DNA of 29,811 nucleotides from Bacteroides sp. OF04-15BH (GTDB taxonomy: Bacteria > Bacteroidota > Bacteroidia > Bacteroidales > Bacteroidaceae). Numbering within the stretch: position 1 is the stretch's first letter; every line of letters starts with the position of its first letter. The stretch is taken from the NCBI RefSeq assembly GCF_003477995.1, contig NZ_QUEM01000037.1, positions 1 through 29,811 on the forward strand, given 5' to 3'. Positions 1 through 10,196 of this stretch are shown here, piece by piece. The notes beneath the pieces were generated by a model. That model was not told the DNA's origin, searched no databases, and saw nothing but the letters and a program-made list of their open reading frames with translations. The position numbers and the translations under genes are program-made.

Positions 1-121
1 GTTGCTAACTAATATGTAAAGTAAAGCAGGAAGAGTTTTATTAACATGTAAAGTGAATCAGTAAATATAAACAAAAATGTGTGAAGTAATTTTAGGCATA
101 GTCAATCGTCAGCATCAAAAC
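1..121. other. A/T-rich intergenic stretch, no gene seen
   Basis: No credible reading frame or RNA gene was found. The word atgtaaagt occurs twice (near 13 and 46), but no longer repeat, promoter or att-like element is evident. The stretch lies beyond the minus-strand terminator and probably belongs to the intergenic region of a gene outside the window. Confidence 0.4.
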
Positions 122-166
122 AAAAAATCATCCTGATGATTTTTGAAAAACATCAGGACGATTTTT
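122..166 (-). terminator. Hairpin terminator of the sialidase/GH116 operon
   Basis: A nearly perfect inverted repeat pairs 122-138 with 151-166 around a 12-base loop, with one G-T wobble. Read on the minus strand it directly follows the stop codon of the sialidase-like gene and ends in a T-rich tract, as expected of an intrinsic terminator. Confidence 0.8.
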
Positions 167-1839
167 CAACGCAATATCTGTCCCCCCTCTACATAATCAA
201 TCTGGATCTTCTCTCCCGAGCGATGTTCTCCCAGCAAATGCAGATAGGACACCCCGTGTTCGGTCGGGCAGACAACAGGAAGTTCGGCTTTCTGCTTTCC
301 GTCAACAAACACACGGGCTGTTTTGTTCTTGTGCCAGAATATCTGAAGCCGGTGCCACTTCCGGTCCTTTATACCCAGCACTTTCCTGCTGAGCGGCAAA
401 CGGTACATGGCTTCGTGCCGCGCCACCGTATCCGTAGGATTAAACCAACGGTCATTCAATACTAATGTTACTGCCGATTCGTTTTGCGGAATGCGCAGAT
501 GCAGAAGCAAAGAACCGTCCTTTGCCGCCGGAAAGTTCCACACGGCTCCATCATTATCCTGCACCAGGGAATCATTGGGTGTGTAACCCAACTGAAGCAC
601 TTTTCGGGTGGAATCATCAGGATGCGCACCCAACAAATTCTCTGCCTGACGGTGATAGGCGCAATGTCCGACGATTCCTTTATAATATCTGAAGGCCGAC
701 CAATCGGACAAGCCATTGCTGAAATCACAACTGCGACGAGGCTCATACAGCCAGCGCACATCAAAAAGAAGCAGACGACGACACGAACGGTGCTGTCCGG
801 CCGATACGAGAATCTTTCCGGGAGCCACCTCTACAGCCTGCACCTGATGCACACTTTTATCCTCACCACCACGTGTATTTCCAAAAACCGGACTGTTTCG
901 TTCCGGATTCAGCAACAGTTCACGAAAACCCTTCCAGGTACGCCCGTCATCGCTGGAAATGGCGACATGCAAGGCATCACGGTTTGTAAAGACATCCTCC
1001 CAAACTCCATCCGTACCGGCACGCTCCGGCAGAGGAGTGGTATTGCACCAGAAAAACAGCAGCCGTCCATCCCCCATCCGATAGAGCGTAGGCATCGTTA
1101 TCGTTCCATAAAAGGGGGATGGAGTAGCCTCGCTCCAGGTTTCTCCTCCGTCTTCAGAGAAGGCCTGATAATGACGGTCCTGAGACGTACGCATCAGCAT
1201 CCACAAACGCCCGTCGTTCAGCTCCACCACCGTGGGCTCCACAGCTCCGTGATTCCAGCGTACTCCCTGATGAAATCCTCCTTTACGGTGAGGCGGTACC
1301 GTAACCTGAGCCGAAGCTTTCCAGGTTCTTCCGTCATCGTCAGAATAATATACATAGGCACCGCTACGGTCGGTGCGATGGGCACCGGAAATCACGCGTT
1401 TTCCGTTACGGATCCATACGGGCGGTTTGTTCATGATGCCGGGCCGGTCATCAATCTTCACTATCGTGCGCCCGCCATCCAGACCACCCTCCGTACGCAT
1501 GGCATATACTCCCTTACTGTTACAAAACACCCGCACATATTCTCCGCTTACCGGTGAACGCTGGTCGGCATAGGGTAACTCTTTCGGCAGGGATACCGTT
1601 TTCCAGGTCAGCCCGTGATCGCGGCTCGACAAATACATCGGAGCGGTCTGCGCGGCATGTTCTCCATAATTATAATGACGCAACTCTCCGTCGGGCAGCA
1701 ACGACAGACCAATATAGGCATCGCTGGGCGGAGTACCGACCACAACCGGTTCATAGACCTCATCGAGCGAAGCCGGCTGGGCAAACAATCCTGCACAGAC
1801 CCACAAGGCTGCCCACATCACAAAAGGTTTCTTTTTCAT
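166..1839 (-). CDS. Sialidase-fold (BNR/Asp-box) secreted protein with C-terminal LamG-like domain
   Basis: The 557-residue product starts with a signal peptide (residues 1-20, cut near FAQ-PA), so it is exported. Asp-box repeats typical of six-bladed sialidase propellers occur near residues 71-79 (SSRDHGLTW), 166-173 (SDDDGRTW), 228-235 (SEDGGETW) and 296-302 (SSDDGRTW). A conserved patch at 200-217 (AVEPTVVELNDGRLWMLMR) fits the BNR_2 type. Residues from about 370 look like a LamG/concanavalin-like sandwich (WHRLQIFWHKNK, then VFVDGK). I do not see the RIP arginine motif of true GH33 enzymes, so sialidase activity is uncertain and another glycan may be the substrate. It is the last gene of a minus-strand run, 24 bases after the HD gene and just before a terminator. 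Confident of fold and export, not of substrate. Confidence 0.8.
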   Translation of the reverse strand: MKKKPFVMWAALWVCAGLFAQPASLDEVYEPVVVGTPPSDAYIGLSLLPDGELRHYNYGEHAAQTAPMYLSSRDHGLTWKTVSLPKELPYADQRSPVSGEYVRVFCNSKGVYAMRTEGGLDGGRTIVKIDDRPGIMNKPPVWIRNGKRVISGAHRTDRSGAYVYYSDDDGRTWKASAQVTVPPHRKGGFHQGVRWNHGAVEPTVVELNDGRLWMLMRTSQDRHYQAFSEDGGETWSEATPSPFYGTITMPTLYRMGDGRLLFFWCNTTPLPERAGTDGVWEDVFTNRDALHVAISSDDGRTWKGFRELLLNPERNSPVFGNTRGGEDKSVHQVQAVEVAPGKILVSAGQHRSCRRLLLFDVRWLYEPRRSCDFSNGLSDWSAFRYYKGIVGHCAYHRQAENLLGAHPDDSTRKVLQLGYTPNDSLVQDNDGAVWNFPAAKDGSLLLHLRIPQNESAVTLVLNDRWFNPTDTVARHEAMYRLPLSRKVLGIKDRKWHRLQIFWHKNKTARVFVDGKQKAELPVVCPTEHGVSYLHLLGEHRSGEKIQIDYVEGGQILR

Positions 1840-1863
1840 ATCATGCTCTATTCTACAACATTT

Positions 1864-2490
1864 CTATTTTACAGCGTTCTCTGCGGCAAACAGATTCACA
1901 AAGATATTCCGAAGCTGCTCTTCGTCTTTCAGAATCGTGCGGATTTCCTGCAATCTCTCCGCATTGTCCGACTGCGGAATCCAAAGTTTCAGATAGCCGC
2001 CTTCGCCGTATTTCGTGATCAGATGATCCCGAAAACGGAGATAATGCTCCTCCGGACTCATTTCGGGGTAATGCGAAAGTCCATACTGCACCGTGCGCCG
2101 GAACGTGGTCTCGGCATCGATTACCCGGTCGGCCTCGGAAACAATCTTGCCATAAATGCTGCGCGGCTCGTGCTTGTTCGAAGCCCGGTGATCCTCCACG
2201 GCTTCCTTCATCACTCGGATTTCCTCCTCGGAAAACCAGTTGCGGAGCTTCCGGTCGGCCTGCAGCAAACAGCCCGAAACCAGATGATGACGCTCCCGCC
2301 CTTCCACCAGTCCCACATCGTGATAGGCGGCAATGACATAAACCATGTCGGGATTCACCTCATAATACTGTGCCAAACGAAGACTTTCCTGAATCACCCG
2401 CTCCACATGATCGTTCTGATGGGCCTTGTCGAAAGAGGCATATCGGGGCAATATTTCTGATTCAATGTAATCAATACATTCCTGATTCAT
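1864..2490 (-). CDS. HD-domain phosphohydrolase, cytoplasmic
   Basis: The 208-residue protein has no signal peptide or membrane segment. It carries HD superfamily metal-ligand motifs: His28 (QNDHVERV), His57-Asp58 (AAYHDVG), a following His pair (RERHHL) and a later Asp (SEADRVID). Enzymes of this superfamily hydrolyse phosphate esters or nucleotides using a metal ion; the substrate cannot be told from sequence. The start lies only 3 bases after the GH116 stop, which argues for co-transcription and probably translational coupling. It is the only clearly cytoplasmic product among secreted hydrolases in this run, so a role in phosphorylated metabolites or nucleotide signalling is possible but unproven. 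Confidence 0.85.
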   Translation of the reverse strand: MNQECIDYIESEILPRYASFDKAHQNDHVERVIQESLRLAQYYEVNPDMVYVIAAYHDVGLVEGRERHHLVSGCLLQADRKLRNWFSEEEIRVMKEAVEDHRASNKHEPRSIYGKIVSEADRVIDAETTFRRTVQYGLSHYPEMSPEEHYLRFRDHLITKYGEGGYLKLWIPQSDNAERLQEIRTILKDEEQLRNIFVNLFAAENAVK

Positions 2491-2493
2491 ATT

Positions 2494-5037
2494 CTATAAT
2501 TTATGGGTCCACATTGCATCTGACGGCTGCAAAGTTAAATCACCCGCATGAATCTGACGACTTCCTACAATCATTTTTTTCAGTTTCAGCGTTCCTTTCA
2601 GCACCTGAAGCTGAACACGGTCCTGATCCACCACACAAATGCCCCATGCCGAACCGTTGCTCCAGAAATACCGTCCGGGCTTGTCCGTAATCTGCATTTG
2701 CCGGTTTACTGCCGAATAATGGAATCCGCTATAAGCCAAAACCGTGGCCCAGCTGGCCATGGAGCGGGCATAATGATGTCCGCATTCCGCTTCGCTGAAG
2801 GGATTGCGTTTTGCCCCGTCATGGCGGTCACGGATTGCCTTGATGCAGGTCAGGGCTTCCTGTTCCATACCTTCATACAGCATTTCCGTAGCAGCACAGT
2901 ATTCAAAGCCGGTCATCACCTCCGCAAAGTACGGGAAAGGCACTTTCAGACGTCCTTTGGGCCAGGATGCCATCAGCAATCCAGCCTCATCGCCCATGAC
3001 ATAAGAACGCATGTTGTTGAAATGACGGCTGAAATCCCGGACAAAATTATATTTCATCACACTTTGCATCGTGGTGCGGATATGGTCTTTTTCCGCCAAA
3101 TAGCCCAGATTACAGATATGGGCCATATATTGGCCGACCAACTGATCCACCAGACAGCCCTTACCCAACTGATAAGGCGGGATTTCAGTATCCGGATTCT
3201 CCAGATCAAGAAACTCAAAAGAAGAAGGAGAAGTTATTTTCTGCTCATAGTATTCTCCATTGAACAAGTGGGCATCCATCCATTGGGAACCACTTCGGAA
3301 CAAACGGCGGCATTTCTTTTCAAAAGCCCGGTCACCCACGGCTTTGGCCATCTCTTCTCCGGCTCTCAATGCTCCCAGATACCAGAATCCCATCTGAGGA
3401 TTCGGACCGAAGTAGTTCACATCCATGGTGTTATGCTGCGATCCTTCCATCACACCGTCCTGATTGCCATCCCATCCCTTTTGAATCCAGGCATATTCCA
3501 GCACTTTCTTCACCCGGGGCCAGTTGGCGGACAAGAAAGCAAAGTCGCCCGACAATTGCCAGTCTCTATAGAATTTCATCACACATCCCATCTGACCGTC
3601 TGCGGCAGCCGCTCCGCCCTTGGCAGCCTCCGAAAGAGGAAGAGCCGCACGAAAGTTCATCAGACCGTCTTCGCGGGTGGCATAGTTGAACTCCACATCG
3701 CGCATCGTACGGGCAAGCTCCCCAAACAAAAAGGCAGTGGCCATTTCATAATTCCAGACATGGGTACACGATCCCATGCAGGAACCGTACCGGTCCATCA
3801 CTCCTTCCCATCCCATCAGATGACCGCTGGGCAAGCGGAAAACAGTCTGTGAGCGCAAGGTCGCCAGGTTGAACAGGGCGGCTTCCTTTATGACATCGGG
3901 ATAAGTGCTCTGCAAGAAACTCTCCACAAACAAAAGGGTTTCCTTTTCCAGTTCCGGAATCTTCGGCACAATACATTCGGCAGCCTGCCAGGCATCCGGA
4001 AAAATCTTGGTATAATAGTTTCCGACTACGGTTGTCGACCAGGCTTTCCGGTTCGGGAAACTCCACGTCAGAAAGAAAGAAAAGGTTTGGGTTGCTCCGG
4101 GAGCGATTGTTTTGCTTACTGCCAGCGATGCCATAGGATCATCATCCGCCGGCTTGCCATTCTCGGTCAAAACACCGTCAGCACTAAAATCATCCCAAAA
4201 ATCCAGAATGGCATTATTCCAATCATCGGGTACAGAATTCGTACGATAGCTGCCCCCCTCCTGAGCCTGGGTAGTCAAAGCCATCGTGCCGAATGCCGGA
4301 TCGGCATGGTCTACCCCTTCGGAATAAAAATAGATGCCCTGCAAGCCGTCGGTCTTTTTATAAAGATTCCGATTTGCCTTGGCTCCCAAGGGAACATAAT
4401 CTCCTTTCCAGTTACTGGTAAATTTACTGCCGTCCTTACCGATAAAGTTGCGCATGCTTCCGCACACGGCCACTTCCAGAGGTTGTTCGGTCCGGTTGGT
4501 CACCTCGTAACTCAATACGGCAACAGGCAATCCGCTGTTCTCCGCATCACCGGGAATCAGAGGGTTGAATCCCTTCACGGTCACCGCTACCGGCAATTCG
4601 GGGTCTGACAGATGAACCTGCCCGAACGGATAAGCCGCATCGAACGTAGCCGTTGAAAAACGCGGAAATCCATGATGGTCCACGGGACGGCCTTCGTAAT
4701 GCAGATACTCATGGTCATATAAAGGACCGGTCAGAAGAGTGGTTTGAGCCTCCTTACCGGGTTCCTTGGTGTAAATGGCAAAGAAAGGCGCATTGTTTCC
4801 CGGCGTCACAGTACTGAACTGCTTGGCGGGCACATTCATGATTTCCCAATCGCGCAACTCTCCGCGTCCTCCCAAGGACACGGTTCCTGTACCGATACCT
4901 CCCAAAGGCAAAGCAATCCGGTGAAGATGCTGCTGATCATAATGTTTCAGAACCGGCCATTTCAAAGGTTTCCATTCCTGGGCATGTGCCAGCCAACCAC
5001 CCAAAAGACAAAATGCAAATAAGATAAGTTTCTTCAT
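2494..5037 (-). CDS. GH116 family glucosidase / glucosylceramidase-like hydrolase, secreted
   Basis: The 847-residue protein has a signal peptide ending near AHAQ (residue 20). The N-terminal GH116 sandwich domain is marked by LPLGGIGTGTVSLGGRGE at 43-60. The (alpha/alpha)6 catalytic domain runs from about 360 to the C terminus. Likely catalytic residues are Glu431 in CTHVWNYE (nucleophile) and Asp539 in HNTMDVNYFGPNP (acid/base), by comparison with the known motifs of the GBA2 family. Members cleave beta-glucosides, and some beta-xylosides or glucosylceramide. It sits third in the minus-strand run, 45 bases after the phosphoesterase. Its place among sialidases suggests a host glycan or glycolipid target, but a plant beta-glucoside cannot be excluded. 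Confidence 0.88.
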   Translation of the reverse strand: MKKLILFAFCLLGGWLAHAQEWKPLKWPVLKHYDQQHLHRIALPLGGIGTGTVSLGGRGELRDWEIMNVPAKQFSTVTPGNNAPFFAIYTKEPGKEAQTTLLTGPLYDHEYLHYEGRPVDHHGFPRFSTATFDAAYPFGQVHLSDPELPVAVTVKGFNPLIPGDAENSGLPVAVLSYEVTNRTEQPLEVAVCGSMRNFIGKDGSKFTSNWKGDYVPLGAKANRNLYKKTDGLQGIYFYSEGVDHADPAFGTMALTTQAQEGGSYRTNSVPDDWNNAILDFWDDFSADGVLTENGKPADDDPMASLAVSKTIAPGATQTFSFFLTWSFPNRKAWSTTVVGNYYTKIFPDAWQAAECIVPKIPELEKETLLFVESFLQSTYPDVIKEAALFNLATLRSQTVFRLPSGHLMGWEGVMDRYGSCMGSCTHVWNYEMATAFLFGELARTMRDVEFNYATREDGLMNFRAALPLSEAAKGGAAAADGQMGCVMKFYRDWQLSGDFAFLSANWPRVKKVLEYAWIQKGWDGNQDGVMEGSQHNTMDVNYFGPNPQMGFWYLGALRAGEEMAKAVGDRAFEKKCRRLFRSGSQWMDAHLFNGEYYEQKITSPSSFEFLDLENPDTEIPPYQLGKGCLVDQLVGQYMAHICNLGYLAEKDHIRTTMQSVMKYNFVRDFSRHFNNMRSYVMGDEAGLLMASWPKGRLKVPFPYFAEVMTGFEYCAATEMLYEGMEQEALTCIKAIRDRHDGAKRNPFSEAECGHHYARSMASWATVLAYSGFHYSAVNRQMQITDKPGRYFWSNGSAWGICVVDQDRVQLQVLKGTLKLKKMIVGSRQIHAGDLTLQPSDAMWTHKL

Positions 5038-5082
5038 TTCTGTATGTTTTTCATTCAGTATTCATATATTTTTTATCTCAGG

Positions 5083-6063
5083 TTATTTCTTCACAAACGA
5101 AGCAGGACAAGTCAGTTCATTGATTTTCTCGCCGGTTTGCAAACGAATCCAGGTCTTGAATGAGGAATCGTTTTCAGACAATTCAATAACTCTTGCGCCA
5201 CAAGACATATTGTTGTACACAGTGTTTCCACCGGAATAACGTCCGTAAGCCAACAAGACTTTGTTCCAATAAACGGCATAATCATTGTCGTGATCGTGTC
5301 CCACAAAAACACCTCGCGCATCGCCCCGTTCTTTCATCATGGCAAACAAGCCGGAATTCAAAGCGGGTGCACAGACCTTTTCGGTCCGGCTTCCAACCAA
5401 AGGAACCGATTCTGTAGATGCGGCAACGGCATATTCCGGCAGCGGTATATGGAAAAAGAAATAGGAAGGAACCACTGCCCCACCGTTCTGTTCCTGATAC
5501 TGGCGGCTCATGCGGGCATACCAGGCAATCTGATCCTGCTTGATATAGTCATATCCCTTTATGTCCTTTATCTGGGAATAGGAATGAGAGTCGATGCAAT
5601 AAATCACAGCTGCCGGTATCTGACCGTCCTGACGATAGACCGGAAGGGTATAATTGGTTGTTCCGGAAATTCCTTTTTCAGTGGCCGTACGGTTCATCGG
5701 ATAGCTTTGCGCAATCTCCAGCAGCTCCTGACGGGACATTCCCTGTTCGTCGTCGTGATTACCGAAAGTAATGGCGAAAGGTATCTTATAGGAAGACAAC
5801 TTGTCCAGCACCGTGCGGAAACTTTTATCGGCCGGCTTGCCATAGATGACATCGCCCGTCAGAACCACCAAATCCGGTTTCTCGGCCTGCATCACCTGAT
5901 CGATGCACTCCAAGGCTATGGCCGCCCGCTTGTCCTCATAAATATAATGCAAATCCGTAAACTGCACGATTTTAAAGTTTCCCTTGCTGTTGAATTTCAA
6001 CGGTTGTGCCCCAAGAACAGAAACACAGATACAGGCCACAACCCAAAATAAAAATCTTTTCAT
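5083..6063 (-). CDS. Secreted calcineurin-like metallophosphoesterase
   Basis: The 326-residue protein has a signal peptide ending near VLGAQ (about residue 20). All metal-binding blocks of calcineurin-like phosphoesterases appear in order: DLH in QFTDLHY, GD in VLTGDVI, GNHD in ITFGNHDDE, a His in FFHIPLPE, and GHDHDN in VFVGHDHDND. This is a binuclear-metal phosphatase or phosphodiesterase acting outside the cytoplasm. The substrate is not determinable. It lies 47 bases after the GH33 sialidase and 45 bases before the GH116 gene, so probably one transcript. It may remove phosphate groups from decorated glycans or from lipid head groups, which is inference from context. Confidence 0.9.
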   Translation of the reverse strand: MKRFLFWVVACICVSVLGAQPLKFNSKGNFKIVQFTDLHYIYEDKRAAIALECIDQVMQAEKPDLVVLTGDVIYGKPADKSFRTVLDKLSSYKIPFAITFGNHDDEQGMSRQELLEIAQSYPMNRTATEKGISGTTNYTLPVYRQDGQIPAAVIYCIDSHSYSQIKDIKGYDYIKQDQIAWYARMSRQYQEQNGGAVVPSYFFFHIPLPEYAVAASTESVPLVGSRTEKVCAPALNSGLFAMMKERGDARGVFVGHDHDNDYAVYWNKVLLAYGRYSGGNTVYNNMSCGARVIELSENDSSFKTWIRLQTGEKINELTCPASFVKK

Positions 6064-6110
6064 TGTACTTTCTTTTTTGGTTAATATGATTTCGGAATAA
6101 AAGCAAACGG

Positions 6111-7727
6111 TTATTTAAAGATGTCGGAAAGCTTGATTTTCTGAAAGACAATTTGTGCTCCACTGCCTTCATAAACTACTCCCAGAGTTTCCTGGTCTAT
6201 GGACGTGATGCAGGAATAGCCGAAACCGCCCCACTCGTCCAGCAGCAGCCAGTATTTTTCCGGCCAGGTCATCCCTTCGTCCAGACTGAACTTCAGGGTA
6301 AGCTGGTTGCGGGCCCGATAAGAATTCGGATTCATAAAGGCCAGCAGGCTTTTCTTCTTATAGTCATGTCGGTGAATGGAAGCCATACAGGTCGGTTCGG
6401 TCAGTACCGCATGCGAAGTCGGATGCTCCGTCCAGGTCTGTCCCAAATCTTTTGTCACGCAAATGCGACGGCCGTTCGGACTCTTCACCCCATGATTCCG
6501 GTTATCTCGCATGTTCAGCATCAGCGAGCCGTCGGCCAACTCCACCACCATGCACTCCGTTGTATTGGAATAAGCGGGATTACTGGTTGTCCAGGTCTTT
6601 CCACCGTCTTTACTGTAAGTAATGTTGGAGAATGGTTTTCCTTCCTTATCGCGTCCTTGTGTCGGGAACACCAAAGTTCCGTCTTGCAGCGTGATGCCAT
6701 GACCGGGAGCCGGTGCCAGCAACCACCATTCCGGACGCTTGGTCTGAGCCGTGATATTGACCGGTTCGCTCCAAGTCTTTCCGTCATCCTCACTACGGGT
6801 AATCAAGAACTGACAGGTTTCCTTCACTCCGGTTCCCGGTTGCGAACCGCGGGCATGCCACTGGTGAATCCATTGCGGGCTGTCTTCCGTAAGTCCCTCA
6901 ATCCATTTTCCGGTATTTCGGTCCAGAATACCGTGCATCCACAGTCCGGCCACAAAGATGGTTCCGGAACGCTTGTCTGCCAGAATACAGACATCGCTCA
7001 CCCCATTGAACTTTTCGGGCAGACCTCCCCATTCCTTCTGGTCCAGAATCCGTTGCATCGGTTGCCAGGTCTGTCCCCCATCCTCACTTCGGTTCAGGGC
7101 GATATCTATATCACCCTGCAAATCTCTTCCGGAATTCCAGCGGGCATCGTAAATAGCCAACAAAGTTCCTTTTTTCGAAGTCGTCAGGCCCGGAATGCGA
7201 CTTGTGTTCACACCGTCCTGACCGGCCATACGCAAGGGGTAGCCCACGCGCAACCCTTCTGCATAAACCGGCTTCAGAACGATTTGTTCAGAACCATTGA
7301 CCTCCACAGCCGTACAATTCAGATTGATGCGGTGCAACAAATCAGCCTGAGCATCCAGTTTAACGGTAAAGGCCCAATAAGTCGTGTCTTCCTTCAAAGG
7401 AACATACAGACGAAAATGATTCTCCTCACTGAGATGCGATGAAAAAGCTGTTGCCTTGCCGGCCAGCCCTCCGCCGTATGCATTACATTTCTTAAACGAT
7501 ACGCGCTCTACTTCTTTTATATCTGTTGTTCCCGAAAGACTGTAAGAAATACCGGTAAGCGCCACCTTCTGCCCCTGAGGCTTGATTACCCGAATAAAAC
7601 CGGTAAGATTGTTTTCCATTCCGGCAAGCACCGGCAGTACCGGGCGCTGAAACGTAATCTGCACCTTCTGGGCATACAGTCCATGAATTTGAAAAACAAG
7701 TAAAAGCAATAATTTTAATGGTTTCAT
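6111..7727 (-). CDS. Exo-alpha-sialidase, GH33, with N-terminal carbohydrate-binding-like domain
   Basis: I place the start at 7727, where MKPLKLLLLLVFQIHGLYAQ makes a good signal peptide; an in-frame ATG 60 bases upstream would put charged residues in front of it. The 538-residue product has a BNR-associated N-terminal beta domain (about 22-150), then the sialidase propeller. The RIP arginine is Arg177 (SRIPG), the Glu of the Tyr/Glu pair is Glu396 (MVVELADGS), the other triad arginines are Arg407 (LMLNMRDN) and Arg471 or 473 (YRARNQ), and the nucleophile is Tyr504 (FGYSCIT). Five Asp boxes are visible, for example SEDGGQTW, SEDDGKTW and SKDGGKTW. It should release terminal sialic acid from host glycans in the periplasm or on the surface. 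It leads the minus-strand hydrolase run, 228 bases after the AraC gene. Confidence 0.93.
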   Translation of the reverse strand: MKPLKLLLLLVFQIHGLYAQKVQITFQRPVLPVLAGMENNLTGFIRVIKPQGQKVALTGISYSLSGTTDIKEVERVSFKKCNAYGGGLAGKATAFSSHLSEENHFRLYVPLKEDTTYWAFTVKLDAQADLLHRINLNCTAVEVNGSEQIVLKPVYAEGLRVGYPLRMAGQDGVNTSRIPGLTTSKKGTLLAIYDARWNSGRDLQGDIDIALNRSEDGGQTWQPMQRILDQKEWGGLPEKFNGVSDVCILADKRSGTIFVAGLWMHGILDRNTGKWIEGLTEDSPQWIHQWHARGSQPGTGVKETCQFLITRSEDDGKTWSEPVNITAQTKRPEWWLLAPAPGHGITLQDGTLVFPTQGRDKEGKPFSNITYSKDGGKTWTTSNPAYSNTTECMVVELADGSLMLNMRDNRNHGVKSPNGRRICVTKDLGQTWTEHPTSHAVLTEPTCMASIHRHDYKKKSLLAFMNPNSYRARNQLTLKFSLDEGMTWPEKYWLLLDEWGGFGYSCITSIDQETLGVVYEGSGAQIVFQKIKLSDIFK

Positions 7728-7955
7728 AATATTTGATTTATGAATATATGATTCATTCTTTTTTCGTTCATAGTCTTCTTTCAGCATCGCACAAACGGCA
7801 ACATGAGACGTAAATATAACGGCAAGCGCTCTTCAATCTGATCAAGCAGCGTTTTCGTTCCGCTTTGTCTTCTCAACGCTTCCATTATTCATTTCATGTT
7901 ATTTGCAGGATAAAAATAGGAAGAAGGAACGAAAAAGAAAAAAGTTTCCTCTATT
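7728..7955. other. Leader region between the AraC gene and the sialidase operon
   Basis: These 228 bases hold no gene. I find no minus-strand match to the Bacteroides TAnnTTTG element, unlike at several other start regions in this window. The sialidase operon may therefore depend on an activator (the adjacent AraC protein is a candidate), on an ECF sigma factor, or on read-through from the AraC gene. Confidence 0.35.
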
Positions 7956-8861
7956 TTATAGGTTTACTTTCAAATTACGTACATATTCCGTAGGCGTAAG
8001 TCCGGTATATTTTTTAAACAGTCTGCTAAAATGCTGGGGATAATCAAAACCTAAATCATAGGCAACCTGCGAAGTCGAAGCTCCACTTGCCAACTCATTC
8101 TCGGCTTTCTGAATAATGTACTGACGAATATAATTACTCGCCGTTTCTCCGGTAGTCTTCTTGATCAGATCACCAAAATAATTGGCAGACATACATAGTT
8201 TATCCGCACAATACTGCACTGTGGGCAAACCTAAATCCCATTGCATATTCGTTTCATAATAATGACGCAAAAGTGCATGAAACCTCATCAGTACATCCGT
8301 ATTCTCCAACTTGCGGGTAACAAACTGACGATTGTAAAATCTCTGGCAAAAATTCAACATTAATTCCATATATCCAACCAGAATCGCATTCTGCAACTCA
8401 TCATGCCTTTTCTGTAATTCATCTTTCATCTGAATCATCAGAGACACCAATATATCATGTTCTTCCTCGGACATGTGCAAGGCTTCATGAATACGATAAT
8501 CAAAAAAGGTATAATTTCTGATTGTCTGTTCCAATGAAGTACCGTGCAGAATATCAGGATGAAACAGAAGAGCCCATCCCGTCAGCATCACTTCTTCACC
8601 GTTATCTTCCTTACCTCCTATCTGCCCGGGAGCCACACAAATAACCGTTCCTTTCTTATAATCATATTTGCCGCAACCGTAAGCCAAATCAATCTCCGCC
8701 TCATCATGAAAGAAGATACCATAAACATTGTAGTTTCCCAGACAATGACGCACCGGAGACACTTCTTCGTAATTAATGACACAAACCAACGGATGCTGAC
8801 TGACGCAGCCAAGCCAGCGGCAATAATCATCCACATTTCTTACTTTCAGAATCTTGCTCAT
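7956..8861 (-). CDS. AraC/XylS family transcriptional regulator
   Basis: The 301-residue protein lacks a signal peptide. Its N-terminal part (about 40-120) is cupin-like, with beta-rich segments such as VYGIFFHDEAEIDL and GTVICVAPGQIGG. The C-terminal 100 residues carry the two helix-turn-helix units of AraC regulators, including CADKLCMSANYFGDLIKKTTG and the signature VAYDLGFDYPQHFSRLFKKYTGLTP. It lies between two possible targets: the sialidase operon downstream on the same strand and the divergent aldo/keto reductase-Tat operon 200 bases away. Divergent arrangement favours the reductases, and similar AraC regulators (such as YqhC of E. coli) control aldehyde reductases. The inducer is unknown. 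Confidence 0.92.
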   Translation of the reverse strand: MSKILKVRNVDDYCRWLGCVSQHPLVCVINYEEVSPVRHCLGNYNVYGIFFHDEAEIDLAYGCGKYDYKKGTVICVAPGQIGGKEDNGEEVMLTGWALLFHPDILHGTSLEQTIRNYTFFDYRIHEALHMSEEEHDILVSLMIQMKDELQKRHDELQNAILVGYMELMLNFCQRFYNRQFVTRKLENTDVLMRFHALLRHYYETNMQWDLGLPTVQYCADKLCMSANYFGDLIKKTTGETASNYIRQYIIQKAENELASGASTSQVAYDLGFDYPQHFSRLFKKYTGLTPTEYVRNLKVNL

Positions 8862-9061
8862 AACATCACCTTAGAAAATCATACAGACAAAAATAACGTT
8901 TTCCGATTAATATTCAGATGCACAGGGTTCAGAATCCGTAAAACAGGTACAAACATCCCACTTATTGTTACTCTTCCATTGAAGCAAGCATCTAATTTTG
9001 TTTTGTCGAAAAAAATAACTGATAAAGTCTGAAAACAAATGCGAATATAATATTTAAAAGT
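8862..9061. promoter_or_regulatory. Divergent control region between AraC gene and reductase-Tat operon
   Basis: The 200 bases contain TATTTTTG on the minus strand at 8888-8895, matching the Bacteroides -7 element and suited to the AraC gene. On the plus strand TAATTTTG at 8993-9000 lies 61 bases before the reductase start. Neither has a convincing TTTG -33 box at 19-21 bases, which fits activator-dependent promoters. No clear operator repeat was found by eye. Confidence 0.4.
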
Positions 9062-10189
<1,128 letters not shown>

Positions 10190-10196
10190 CATAACC

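Noticed and set aside
6064..6172. Possible small gene between phosphoesterase and sialidase on the minus strand
   Set aside because: The frame overlaps the phosphoesterase start in another frame and the end of the sialidase; no domain or conserved feature is seen.
7728..7955. A riboswitch or structured leader before the sialidase operon
   Set aside because: Only short imperfect complementarities are present and no known aptamer signature was recognised.
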